Assembly: GCA_902793405.1 (NCBI GenBank)
Contig: CADBDH010000002.1
Location: forward strand, 62,001 to 126,000
DNA length: 64,000 nucleotides
Source of the DNA: an uncultured Bacteroidales bacterium
Lineage (GTDB): Bacteria > Bacteroidota > Bacteroidia > Bacteroidales > Muribaculaceae
Direction: 5' to 3'
The notes beneath the pieces are model-generated. The model was not told the origin of the DNA, made no database searches, and saw only the letters and a list, made by a program, of their open reading frames with translations. Within the stretch, counting starts at the first letter, position 1; the number at the start of each line of letters is the position of its first letter. The position numbers were made by a program, and so were the translations under genes. This document shows, one piece after another, positions 1 through 8,168 of the stretch.

Positions 1-153
1 TTCAAGAGTTTGGATGAGTGGTCATCACTTGTTGCATTGTCAGTCATTGCGATGGTTGACGAGGAATATGATGTGGAATTTCGTGGTGATGATATCCGCG
101 GCAGCAACACTGTTGAGGACCTTTACAATATTGTCAAGAATAGGGTCGAGTAG
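1..153 (+). CDS. Acyl carrier protein, C-terminal part (5' end outside window)
   Basis: The first 50 codons in frame 1 end at TAG 151-153 and read as the C-terminal two thirds of an acyl carrier protein. The segment EWSSLVAL matches the phosphopantetheine attachment motif (usually DSL), with the serine before the leucine as the likely modified residue, followed by acidic helices and a short C-terminal helix. It would carry acyl intermediates as thioesters for the ketosynthase 122 bp downstream. It precedes a second, complete ACP at 4320, so the cluster has at least two carrier proteins. The SSL variant in place of DSL is slightly unusual. The start lies before the window. Confidence 0.8.
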   Translation, partial: FKSLDEWSSLVALSVIAMVDEEYDVEFRGDDIRGSNTVEDLYNIVKNRVE

Positions 154-274
154 TGGCTCATAGCACATAGCGTCGGTTAAGCACCGCGGCGAGGGCCCGG
201 GCAACCGATATATCCATTCGGTTTATTCTATAGGTAATTCCCACTTTTAATCTGAGGGATAATTCCCTGGTATT

Positions 275-1324
275 ATGGCTAAAATTACTTTTCAAGGAGT
301 CGGTATCAAGGCTTTGAGCGCTTGCGTACCCCCCGAGGTCGTCTATAATAAGGACCTGGGTTATCTCATCCCCGAGGAAGAGATCGAGAAGACCATCAAT
401 AACATCGGAATCGAGCAACGGCGCATAGCCGCCCCCGATGTCACCGCCAGCGACCTGTGTTACAAGGCTGCGTGCCAGCTGATGGAAGACAATGATATTG
501 ACCCGTCGAGCATCGACGTGCTCTTGTTCATGAGCCAGACGCCCGATTACCGCATTCCTGCAACATCGTGTCTGCTGCAGCACCGCTTGGGTCTGCCGCG
601 TGAGACGATGTGCTTTGACATCTCGCTGGGATGCTCGGGCTATCTGTTTGCCTTGAGCACGGCTTTTGCCTACGCTTCGATGCAGGGCGTCAACCGCGTG
701 CTCCTGCTCGATGGCGAGACCTTCTCCAAGATTGTCAACCGTCGTGACAAGGTGGATTGGCCCCTATATGGCGATGCCGGCACGGCAACGCTGGTCGAGA
801 AGGGTGATTATGGCACTTCCACATTCATGCTCAACACCGATGGCAGCGGAGAGAATGTGCTCAAGATTCATGCGGGAATGAGGAATCCCATCACGGCCGA
901 ATCATGTGTGGAACGCGAGCAGGAGGATGGCAACATCCGCAGTGACCTGGAAGTGTTCATGGACGGCATGGATGTCTTCAACTTTGCCATCAGCAAGGTG
1001 CCCAAGAGCATCAAGCAGTTGCTCAAAGAGACCGAACATACTGTCGACGATGTGGATTATCTCATTTTCCATCAGGCCAATCGCTTCATGATGGACTTCT
1101 TTGTCAAGAAACTCAAGATGTCGCCCGAGCGTGTGCCCTATTGCATCAACAAGTATGGAAACACGAGCAGCGCATCAGTGCCCTTGACCATTGCCAGCGA
1201 ACTCCAGGGACGTCTCGAAGGTGACCACACGGTTGTCTTGAGCGCCTTCGGCGCCGGTTTGAGCTGGGGCTCAGCCATCATGTCGATGCACGATTGCAAT
1301 GTCTTTCCCGTCATTGAATATTGA
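275..1324 (+). CDS. 3-oxoacyl-ACP synthase III family protein (FabH-like ketosynthase)
   Basis: This 349-residue thiolase-fold protein has the KAS III catalytic triad: Cys120 in SLGCSGY, His266 in IFHQANR and Asn296 in KYGNTSSAS. KAS III enzymes condense an acyl-CoA or acyl starter with an ACP-bound extender. It follows a partial ACP and overlaps the next gene by one base (TGATG), so it belongs to the same operon as the VOC, GT2, FkbH and ACP genes. That setting argues against the housekeeping fabH. It more likely builds a short acyl or tetronate-like group for a glycan or small molecule. The fold and triad are seen; the substrate is inference. Confidence 0.88.
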   Translation: MAKITFQGVGIKALSACVPPEVVYNKDLGYLIPEEEIEKTINNIGIEQRRIAAPDVTASDLCYKAACQLMEDNDIDPSSIDVLLFMSQTPDYRIPATSCLLQHRLGLPRETMCFDISLGCSGYLFALSTAFAYASMQGVNRVLLLDGETFSKIVNRRDKVDWPLYGDAGTATLVEKGDYGTSTFMLNTDGSGENVLKIHAGMRNPITAESCVEREQEDGNIRSDLEVFMDGMDVFNFAISKVPKSIKQLLKETEHTVDDVDYLIFHQANRFMMDFFVKKLKMSPERVPYCINKYGNTSSASVPLTIASELQGRLEGDHTVVLSAFGAGLSWGSAIMSMHDCNVFPVIEY

Positions 1325-1722
1325 TGTTGACCTTTCACCACATCGGCATCGCCTGCCGTGACATAGCCAAGACTCAAGCCTTCTATCTGGGACAGGGCTA
1401 CACGGCCTCGCCCGTTGTTGAAGACCCGTTACAGCACGTGCGCATCAGTTTCCTCGAGAAGGAGGGAGCTCCTCGTATCGAACTGCTGGAACCGCTCGAT
1501 GACCAGAGTCCGGTAGCGCGCACCCTGGCCACATCTGGTGTCTCGCCCTATCACATGTGTTATGAGGTCCAGGATATCGAGGCGGCGGTCAATCACCTGC
1601 GCGGTCAGCGCTTCTTGCTTGTCAATGGCCCGGTCCCGGCATGTGCGATGGGCGACAGGCGCATAGCCTTTCTTTTCCAGAAGAATACAGGGCTCATCGA
1701 ATTGGTTGAGGCTCAACCCTGA
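1324..1722 (+). CDS. VOC (glyoxalase/epimerase-like) family protein
   Basis: A 132-residue vicinal-oxygen-chelate protein. It starts with HHIGIACRD, typical of methylmalonyl-CoA epimerase/glyoxalase proteins, and carries further candidate metal ligands in RIELLEP, PYHMCYE and GLIELVE. I chose the ATG at 1324, which overlaps the stop of the ketosynthase gene (TGATG), over the in-frame TTG one codon earlier. Its stop also overlaps the next start. VOC enzymes use a divalent metal to catalyse epimerisation, isomerisation or C-O/C-S chemistry. Here it probably acts on an acyl thioester or sugar intermediate made by the cluster. Family well supported, reaction unknown. Confidence 0.82.
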   Translation: MLTFHHIGIACRDIAKTQAFYLGQGYTASPVVEDPLQHVRISFLEKEGAPRIELLEPLDDQSPVARTLATSGVSPYHMCYEVQDIEAAVNHLRGQRFLLVNGPVPACAMGDRRIAFLFQKNTGLIELVEAQP

Positions 1723-2726
1723 TGAACGAAATCCTGCTGACATACATTATTCCTGTTTATAACACCGAGCGCTATGTGCTGCGGTGTTTGCAGTCAATAG
1801 TGAACCAGCAATTGTGGCCCGATGACTATGAGGTGCTGGTCGTTGATGACGGCTCGACCGATGGCAGCCGTGCTGTTGTAGAGGCGTTCGCAGCCGAACA
1901 CCGTCAGGTGAAACTGCTGACGCAACAGAATGCTGGCGTGAGTGCTGCCCGCAATCTGGCCATGGATAATGCCCGTGGCCGCTATCTCATGTTTGTGGAC
2001 AGTGATGACCGCTTGGGCGATGATGTGATTCACCGCTTGGTGCAGCGTGCCATCGACGATGACCTGGATGTACTGTCGTTCAACTATGAATGTGAGGATG
2101 CCCAGGGAAATGTCCTGCCTCACTCGCGCGAGGACAACTATGCCACGACACCTGTCGTTACGGGCTATGACTTCCTTAAAGCCCACAGCATGACACCCTA
2201 TGTGTGGCGTTTTCTCCTTCGGCGCGAATATCTGCAGCAGGGCGGTTGGCGTTTCGACCCTTCGCTCATCGTGTGTGAGGATGGGGTCCTCATTGCCCGT
2301 TTCCTGTTGAACGCCCCTCGCATGGCACATGAGGACACCATTGCCTACTGCTATGTGAACCGCAGCGACAGTGCGATGCACAATCCCGATAAGGAGCACT
2401 TGCGCCGACGGGTATTCAGCCAGGTCGATGCAGCAGCGTCAATCAATGCCACCGCACGGCAGTTCGAGGCCACGGCGGGCCATCCGGCTCCTGCCAGTGT
2501 CGATGGCGTGAGGAATGTCTACCTCTATTTCTCCATGACCAAGGCGCTGACCTGTGGCATGGTGGACGAGGTGCTGGACCGCATCAGCAAGGCGGGTCTG
2601 TATCCTTTCCCCTGTGTGGGGCCCGAGGCCGATTACCATGGGGCGAAGTGGAAGATCATCCACCGCCTGATGATGGTTCCCGGCCTGTGGAAACTATTAA
2701 GCAAAATCTATCAAAAAGTAAGATAA
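1722..2726 (+). CDS. Glycosyltransferase family 2
   Basis: A 334-residue GT-A protein. The N-terminus has the GT2 pattern: YIIPVYNTERYVLRCLQSI, then VVDDGSTDGS (nucleotide-sugar binding) and the DxD-type FVDSDD near residue 90. It should transfer a sugar from an NDP-sugar to a lipid-linked or polysaccharide acceptor at the inner face of the cytoplasmic membrane. No transmembrane segment is evident. The start overlaps the VOC stop codon (TGATG), indicating translational coupling. It shows that the ACP/ketosynthase genes belong to a glycan-type locus. The sugar and acceptor cannot be read from sequence. Confidence 0.9.
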   Translation: MNEILLTYIIPVYNTERYVLRCLQSIVNQQLWPDDYEVLVVDDGSTDGSRAVVEAFAAEHRQVKLLTQQNAGVSAARNLAMDNARGRYLMFVDSDDRLGDDVIHRLVQRAIDDDLDVLSFNYECEDAQGNVLPHSREDNYATTPVVTGYDFLKAHSMTPYVWRFLLRREYLQQGGWRFDPSLIVCEDGVLIARFLLNAPRMAHEDTIAYCYVNRSDSAMHNPDKEHLRRRVFSQVDAAASINATARQFEATAGHPAPASVDGVRNVYLYFSMTKALTCGMVDEVLDRISKAGLYPFPCVGPEADYHGAKWKIIHRLMMVPGLWKLLSKIYQKVR

Positions 2727-2730
2727 TGAA

Positions 2731-4323
2731 ATGACGACGTTTGTCTTTCGCAATCAAACGGTGGAGCCTTTTCTGGGCTATGACGCCATGACCTACTCTG
2801 GCTATGACGACATCAGTCAGGTGCCCGTTGATGTGGATCGGTATGTCTGGTTTTATCAAGTGCCCGTCAATGCCGACAGGGTACAGCTGGCCGAGGAAAT
2901 CGAGTCCTATTGTGACAAATTGGACCTGGTGCTCGCCAGTGCTGATCTCCACAAGCCATTCATCATCTTTTCGCTGGTTGATTTGTTCCCGTTAAGGTTG
3001 ACTGGCAACGAGACGGCTCTTGCCGAGGCCATAGCCCGCTTTAACGGTTATGCGGCGCAGCTGTCCAGGGAACGCGGTAACGTCAAGTGGGTGGACTTCA
3101 GCGAATTCACTTCGCGTTATGACTCGGCCTCGTTGGTCAACTGGAAGTACTACCTCATGTCGCAGACGCTCCTCAATCCCAAACTGGCACACGACTTCCA
3201 GGCATGGTGGACACGCATCGAGGACGAGATGGCATTGAAACGCAAAAAATGCCTGGTCCTCGATTTGGACAACACCTTGTGGGGTGGGGTACTCGGCGAG
3301 GACGGCATCGACGGCATCAAGCTGGGCGGAGATTATCCCGGCAAGGCATATTCCTACTGGCAGCGCTCCCTATTGCAACTGGCCCGTCAGGGCGTGATTC
3401 TGGCCATCTGCAGCAAGAATAATGAGGCCGATGTCCTCGAGGCATGGGAAAAGAATCCCGCCATGGTGCTCAAGCATGAGCACTTCAGTGCCATGCGCAT
3501 CAACTGGAACGATAAGGCCACCAATATGCGTGAGCTGGCTGCCGAACTCAACATCGGTCTGGACAGTATGGTCTTCCTCGATGACAACCCCACCGAGCGC
3601 GAACTTATCAAACAACTGATGCCCGAGGTGGTCGTGCCTGAATTCCCCGACAAGCCTTATCAGCTCATGCCGTTCTTTAAAGAACTGGTGGAGAGCTATT
3701 TCCGTATATATGCTGTGACCGACGAGGACCGTCGTAAAACCGAGCAGTATCACGCCAATGCGCGCCGCAATGCCGAGCAGTCCCGTTTTGCCGACCTGGA
3801 AACGTATCTCTATAGCCTGGATATGGCCCTGGACGTTATCCCTGCCGATGTGCACAATCTGCCGCGCATTGCCCAGATGACCCAAAAGACGAACCAGTTC
3901 AACCTGACGACCCGTCGCTATAGCGAGGCCGACGTTCAGCTGCGCCTGGATGACGGTTGGCGCATTTATTGCATGAGCGTGAGCGACCGCTTTGGCGACA
4001 ACGGTATCACAGGTACAATCTTCCTTGAGCCCGTTGACGATGTGACGGTCAATATCGACACGCTGCTGCTCAGTTGCCGCATCCTGGGCAAGGGGATTGA
4101 AGAGGCCTTTTTCAAGACGGTGCTGAACCTGTTGCGCCTGGATGGCTACCGCAAGGTCATCGCAGTTTATCTGCCTACAGCCAAGAATAGCCAGACGGCC
4201 GACTTTTATGAGCGCATGGGCCTGACCTGCACGCGCGTGGCCAACGATGGTGTGAAATACTATGAGATGGCCTTGAATGGTGTATTTGAAATCAAGAACT
4301 ACTACAATATCAGAGTGTTATGA
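2731..4323 (+). CDS. FkbH-like HAD-IIIC protein (probable glyceryl- or acyl-ACP synthase)
   Basis: This 530-residue protein has three parts: an N-terminal region (about 1-165), a HAD-IIIC domain whose motif I is LDLDNTLWGG (Asp178, Asp180) with a later FLDDNPTERE motif, and a C-terminal acetyltransferase-like region carrying LSCRILGKG (Cys449). FkbH-family enzymes dephosphorylate 1,3-bisphosphoglycerate and load the glyceryl group onto an ACP, as in methoxymalonyl-ACP and tetronate pathways. Relatives also occur in polysaccharide loci. The next gene is an ACP overlapping by 4 bp (ATGA), a natural partner. Family assignment is firm; glycerate as substrate is inference. Confidence 0.88.
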   Translation: MTTFVFRNQTVEPFLGYDAMTYSGYDDISQVPVDVDRYVWFYQVPVNADRVQLAEEIESYCDKLDLVLASADLHKPFIIFSLVDLFPLRLTGNETALAEAIARFNGYAAQLSRERGNVKWVDFSEFTSRYDSASLVNWKYYLMSQTLLNPKLAHDFQAWWTRIEDEMALKRKKCLVLDLDNTLWGGVLGEDGIDGIKLGGDYPGKAYSYWQRSLLQLARQGVILAICSKNNEADVLEAWEKNPAMVLKHEHFSAMRINWNDKATNMRELAAELNIGLDSMVFLDDNPTERELIKQLMPEVVVPEFPDKPYQLMPFFKELVESYFRIYAVTDEDRRKTEQYHANARRNAEQSRFADLETYLYSLDMALDVIPADVHNLPRIAQMTQKTNQFNLTTRRYSEADVQLRLDDGWRIYCMSVSDRFGDNGITGTIFLEPVDDVTVNIDTLLLSCRILGKGIEEAFFKTVLNLLRLDGYRKVIAVYLPTAKNSQTADFYERMGLTCTRVANDGVKYYEMALNGVFEIKNYYNIRVL

Positions 4324-4544
4324 ATCTGGAAGAGAAAGTTAAGGAAATCATGTGTGAGGTTTTCGACGTCGATGAAGTGGCCGCCGATGTCTCACAGAAG
4401 AATTGTGAGCAATGGGACTCGTTGCGTCATCTCACGCTTGCTTCGGAGCTGGAAGAGGCCTTTGACCTGGAACTGGAACCCGAGGAGATTGCCGAGATGA
4501 CCGACTTTGACCGCGTGATTGCGATGTTGAAGTCTAAAATGTAA
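4320..4544 (+). CDS. Acyl carrier protein
   Basis: A complete 74-residue acidic ACP with the attachment motif QWDSLRHL; Ser34 would carry 4'-phosphopantetheine. Four helices and a very acidic C-terminal half (ELEEAFDLELEPEEIAEM) fit the family. It overlaps the FkbH-like gene by 4 bp, the usual arrangement for an FkbH/ACP pair, and a membrane acyltransferase gene follows 23 bp later. It is too specialised by context to be the fatty-acid ACP (AcpP). The most likely cargo is the group loaded by the FkbH-like enzyme. Confidence 0.93.
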   Translation: MNLEEKVKEIMCEVFDVDEVAADVSQKNCEQWDSLRHLTLASELEEAFDLELEPEEIAEMTDFDRVIAMLKSKM

Positions 4545-4567
4545 CTCATTCACTCCGAGTTGATTGG

Positions 4568-5584
4568 ATGCCACGCCAGCGAATAGCCTACATCGATTTC
4601 ATGAAGTGCTTGTGCATCATGCTCATCGTGATGTACCACATCGACCATGATTTCTTCAATTACCTGGCGCCTAATCTGAATAACGCTTTGCAGGCTTTTC
4701 GCCTGCCCATGTACTACTTTATCTCGGGCATCTTCTTCAAACTCTATGAGGGGTTTGCCGATTTCACGCGGCGCAAGGTGAATAACATCCTTGTGCCGTT
4801 TGTTTTCTTTATTGTCCTTAACTTTGCGATGAAGTGCGTCGAGGCTTTGTTGCGTCTCGTGATCGGTGCCGACCCCATCGAGGTCAACCCGGTGATTCTT
4901 GTGGAACCGTTCTACCTGCGCACTTGGCTGTGGACCACGCCGTTGTGGTTCCTGCTCAGCCTGTTCTGGGTCAATATCCTATTCTATGCCATCCATCGTT
5001 ACGTCAAGCCCTTATGGGCCTTGCTGCTGGTAACGGCAGCCTTGTCGGTGGCTGGCTATGCCCTGGCGGCCAACAAGGTGCAACTGCCCCTCATGATGGA
5101 CACGTCGCTGGTGGCTTTGCCCTATTTTGTGCTGGGGTGGGGCATCCATCGCATGGGAGCGCTGCAGCCCTCGCGGTGGGACCGGTGGGGCGTATTGGTG
5201 CTCGCCGTTGCCCTTGTGCCCATCTATCTCTTTAGCGATTTTCTGAATCTCCATTACCAGGTGCTGCCGCATTACTGGAAACTCTACTTTTTCCCGTTCC
5301 TGGCCATCTTGGCGCTCTTTTGGGCGTGCAAGCCCATCAAGAGGGTGCCTCTCATGTGCCATTATGGCCGTTACTCGTTAATCATCTTGGGCACGCACCC
5401 CTTGTTTTTCCTGCCTATCCGTTTCGTGCTCATTCATTATGGATTAGAGCCTAGCGTGACGCTCACGTTGGTGGTGTTTGCCTTGACCATGTTGCTGGAA
5501 CTGCCCATGATTTGGGTACTCAAGACTTGTTTCCCGCGTTTTGTGGCTCAAGAGCCCTTCTTCAAGCCGGGATGGAAACTGTGA
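4568..5584 (+). CDS. Acyltransferase 3 family membrane protein
   Basis: A 338-residue polytopic protein with about ten hydrophobic helices. The N-terminus RIAYIDFMKCLCIMLIVMYH contains the conserved histidine of acyltransferase-3 (OafA/NodX-type) enzymes, followed by PMYYFISGIFF. These integral membrane proteins move acyl groups, usually acetyl, from the cytoplasm onto extracytoplasmic sugars. Placed right after the FkbH/ACP pair, it may decorate the glycan with acetate or with the ACP-borne acyl group; the second possibility is speculation. The gene ends 4 bp before the start of the EEP-family gene. Confidence 0.85.
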   Translation: MPRQRIAYIDFMKCLCIMLIVMYHIDHDFFNYLAPNLNNALQAFRLPMYYFISGIFFKLYEGFADFTRRKVNNILVPFVFFIVLNFAMKCVEALLRLVIGADPIEVNPVILVEPFYLRTWLWTTPLWFLLSLFWVNILFYAIHRYVKPLWALLLVTAALSVAGYALAANKVQLPLMMDTSLVALPYFVLGWGIHRMGALQPSRWDRWGVLVLAVALVPIYLFSDFLNLHYQVLPHYWKLYFFPFLAILALFWACKPIKRVPLMCHYGRYSLIILGTHPLFFLPIRFVLIHYGLEPSVTLTLVVFALTMLLELPMIWVLKTCFPRFVAQEPFFKPGWKL

Positions 5585-5588
5585 AACC

Positions 5589-6644
5589 ATGAAATATATT
5601 TTTCGACTCATAGCGGTGATAGCCGCATTTGTTCTGTTGTTTGCAGCCTATGGCGGACGCGTTGACCCCAACGTGTGGACCTTGCCCTCGCTGGCTACGC
5701 TGGCGTTGCCTGCAGTGGCTGCAGCGGTATTGGCTCTGCTGGTATTATTGGTATTGTTCCGCCAATGGCGGGCAGCGGTTATCCTTGTCGGAGCCCTCTG
5801 CCTGTCCTGGCCCACGCTGCGGTTGATATCTCCCGTCAACTTCTGGGGCCCGAAAGAGGATCCCGACGAGGTCCACCTCAAGGTGATGACAATGAATGTG
5901 ACCGAGTTCAACTGGCAGGACAATACCACCGAGCCAAGCAAGAACATGCGATATATACTCGATGAGAATGCCGATATCGTTGTTATCCAGGAAGGACTGG
6001 TTTATTACTCCTATGAGCAGCAGGCACGCATCAAGCCCATGCTGGAGGAACTGTACAAGAAATACCCCTATCGCAAGAAGCACTTTTTTGACGTCGGCAT
6101 CTTGTCCAAGTACCCATTCACCGAGGTGCAATCGCCCGTGCTCGCCCAGGACTCGCTGGGCTACTTTATCAAGGCCTGGGATGTGGAAGCTCCAGGTGGA
6201 GACATCAGGGTGATAAGCATGCACTTGAGTTCGCTGCGGCTCAACAACAACGAGCGCGGCGTCATCGAGACGATCAATATGCCATCAGGCCGCAAGCGCC
6301 GCATCAAGTCTGTGACGCGCAAGCTGGACACCGGTTTCATCAACCATGCCCGTCAGGCCGATGCAATACGCCAGGTGCTGAACGATACTCCTGGCGATGT
6401 GCTGGTCATGGGTGACATGAACGACACGCCTGGATCGTTTGCCTACCGTACCGTGTGCGGCGATGACCTGCATGACGCTTGGGCCGAGACGGGTCTGGGA
6501 CCCACCTATACCTTCAATTCCCATCACCTGTATGTGAGAATTGACCACATCCTGTATCGCGGTCACCTCAAGCCGCTGTGGTGCCGTCGGGTCAAGGCTG
6601 GCGAGAGTGACCATTACCCGCTCGTGGCCATGTTTGAGCGGTGA
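5589..6644 (+). CDS. Endonuclease/exonuclease/phosphatase (EEP) family membrane protein
   Basis: A 351-residue protein starting at ATG 5589, 4 bp after the acyltransferase stop. An upstream in-frame start at 5541 would overlap that gene and is not needed. Two or three N-terminal hydrophobic segments (to about residue 80) are followed by an EEP domain: MTMNVTEFN, ADIVVIQEG, VISMHLSS, VMGDMNDTPGS and the C-terminal DHILYRG and ESDHYPLVA. The motifs match the Mg-dependent DNase I-like fold used on phosphodiesters or phosphomonoesters. The anchor places the catalytic domain in the periplasm or at the inner membrane. The substrate is unknown; many Bacteroidetes carry such anchored EEP proteins. 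Confidence 0.85.
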   Translation: MKYIFRLIAVIAAFVLLFAAYGGRVDPNVWTLPSLATLALPAVAAAVLALLVLLVLFRQWRAAVILVGALCLSWPTLRLISPVNFWGPKEDPDEVHLKVMTMNVTEFNWQDNTTEPSKNMRYILDENADIVVIQEGLVYYSYEQQARIKPMLEELYKKYPYRKKHFFDVGILSKYPFTEVQSPVLAQDSLGYFIKAWDVEAPGGDIRVISMHLSSLRLNNNERGVIETINMPSGRKRRIKSVTRKLDTGFINHARQADAIRQVLNDTPGDVLVMGDMNDTPGSFAYRTVCGDDLHDAWAETGLGPTYTFNSHHLYVRIDHILYRGHLKPLWCRRVKAGESDHYPLVAMFER

Positions 6645-6712
6645 TGACGGGGAATGATACACTAAACGGGCCTGTTTTACGTTCTTATTATATAAACAGG
6701 ACTTAAAAAACA

Positions 6713-8149
6713 ATGACTCATACCAGAAATCTATTGTGGCTTGTTGCCGTTGCCTGCAGCCTGGTGTTGCTGGCCTTCACTTCATGTATCGAGGACGGTT
6801 TCACGACATCGTCCAGCGATGTGCTGGCCTTCAACAAGGATACGGTCGCATTCGACACGGTCATAACCCTGCAGGGAACCGCCACCAAGCAGATGGTGGT
6901 CTATAACCGCAGCAAGAAACAGATCAGCATCTCATCGATTAAGGTGGCAGGTCTTGCTTCCAAGGGACGCTTCTACCTCAACGTGGATGGTGTGCGCGGT
7001 GATGAATTCCATAATGTGGAAATCCGCGGCAATGACTCGATTTTCATCTTTATTGAGGCGCGTCTCGATGAGATGGAGAAGGATGAGCCCACGCTGGTGG
7101 AGGACCGTTTGGACTTTGTGACTAACGGTGTTACCCAGCACGTCTTGCTCTCGGCTTGGGGACAGGATGTGGTGCGCATCAATGGCGACACGATTGGCCG
7201 CACCACGCGTCTCACGGCAGATAAGCCCTACCTGATTTATGACACTGTGTTTGTGAAAGAAGGGGTCACGCTGTACATCGATGCCGGGGCCACCTTGCTC
7301 TTCCACGACAAGGCTGCCATGCGTTGCGCTGGCCGAATGCTGGCCAATGGTACTGCCGAGGAGCCTATCACCTTCCGCGGCGACCGTCTGGACCGCGTCG
7401 TTGGCCGCACCAGCTTTGACATCATGTCGGGTCAATGGGGTGGCATCATCTTCACGCCTCCCACGATGAATAATGTGCTCTCACACGTCATCATGAAGGG
7501 CAGCAGCATAGGCATGCACTGTACCGCAAACAGTGATACTACCCATTGCGCCCTTAAACTTGTCAACTGCGTGTTGACCAATTCGGCATCGACTTGCCTG
7601 GCGACGCAGACTTGCTATGTTCAGCTCATTGGTACCGAAATCAGCGATGCCGCCGAGGAAGTGGCCTATTTTGCCGGAGGCAAGGTGCTGGCCAGCCAGT
7701 GTACCTTTGCTAACTATTACCTGTTCAAGGTGCCCTCGTTCCCCATTGTCAACGTGTTCAATGTAGAGTACAGCGACGGCTCTATCGGCAAAATCAAGGC
7801 GCGTTTCGACAACAGCATCATCTGTGGACTCTCTAAAGAACTCAACGAGGGTAAATTGGACGATTTCGATGTATATCTGCGTTATTGCCTGCTCAGGAGC
7901 GACGGAACCGACGACGCCCACTTCATCAACTGCGTTTGGGGCGGCGATCCGCTATTCCTCACTGTGCGCGACGATTACATCTTTGATTACCGCCTTGACA
8001 ACGAGAGTGACGCTATTGGCAAAGGAAATCCTGACTATTGTCCTGCCGAGGCGCGTTATGACCACTATGGCATCGACCGTTTGACGCGCGGTGCCATCGA
8101 TTTGGGAGCCTATGCCTGGGTTCCGATAGACGAGGACGATACCGATTAA
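6713..8149 (+). CDS. Predicted beta-helix lipoprotein of unknown function
   Basis: A 478-residue protein with a lipoprotein signal (LVLLAFTSC, cysteine near residue 24), so probably attached to the outer membrane or periplasm. An N-terminal beta-sandwich-like part (about 30-155) is followed by repeats resembling a right-handed parallel beta-helix: GVTLYIDAGATLLF, then short strands with Asn/Cys ladders. The C-terminus AIDLGAYAW resembles the D-x-GAYE endings of such proteins. Beta-helix proteins often bind or cut polysaccharides, but no catalytic residues are recognisable. It lies 19 bp before a GHL10 glycosidase gene and probably shares its transcript. Confidence 0.7.
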   Translation: MTHTRNLLWLVAVACSLVLLAFTSCIEDGFTTSSSDVLAFNKDTVAFDTVITLQGTATKQMVVYNRSKKQISISSIKVAGLASKGRFYLNVDGVRGDEFHNVEIRGNDSIFIFIEARLDEMEKDEPTLVEDRLDFVTNGVTQHVLLSAWGQDVVRINGDTIGRTTRLTADKPYLIYDTVFVKEGVTLYIDAGATLLFHDKAAMRCAGRMLANGTAEEPITFRGDRLDRVVGRTSFDIMSGQWGGIIFTPPTMNNVLSHVIMKGSSIGMHCTANSDTTHCALKLVNCVLTNSASTCLATQTCYVQLIGTEISDAAEEVAYFAGGKVLASQCTFANYYLFKVPSFPIVNVFNVEYSDGSIGKIKARFDNSIICGLSKELNEGKLDDFDVYLRYCLLRSDGTDDAHFINCVWGGDPLFLTVRDDYIFDYRLDNESDAIGKGNPDYCPAEARYDHYGIDRLTRGAIDLGAYAWVPIDEDDTD

Positions 8150-8168
8150 CCGATATCCTGGAGTATAT

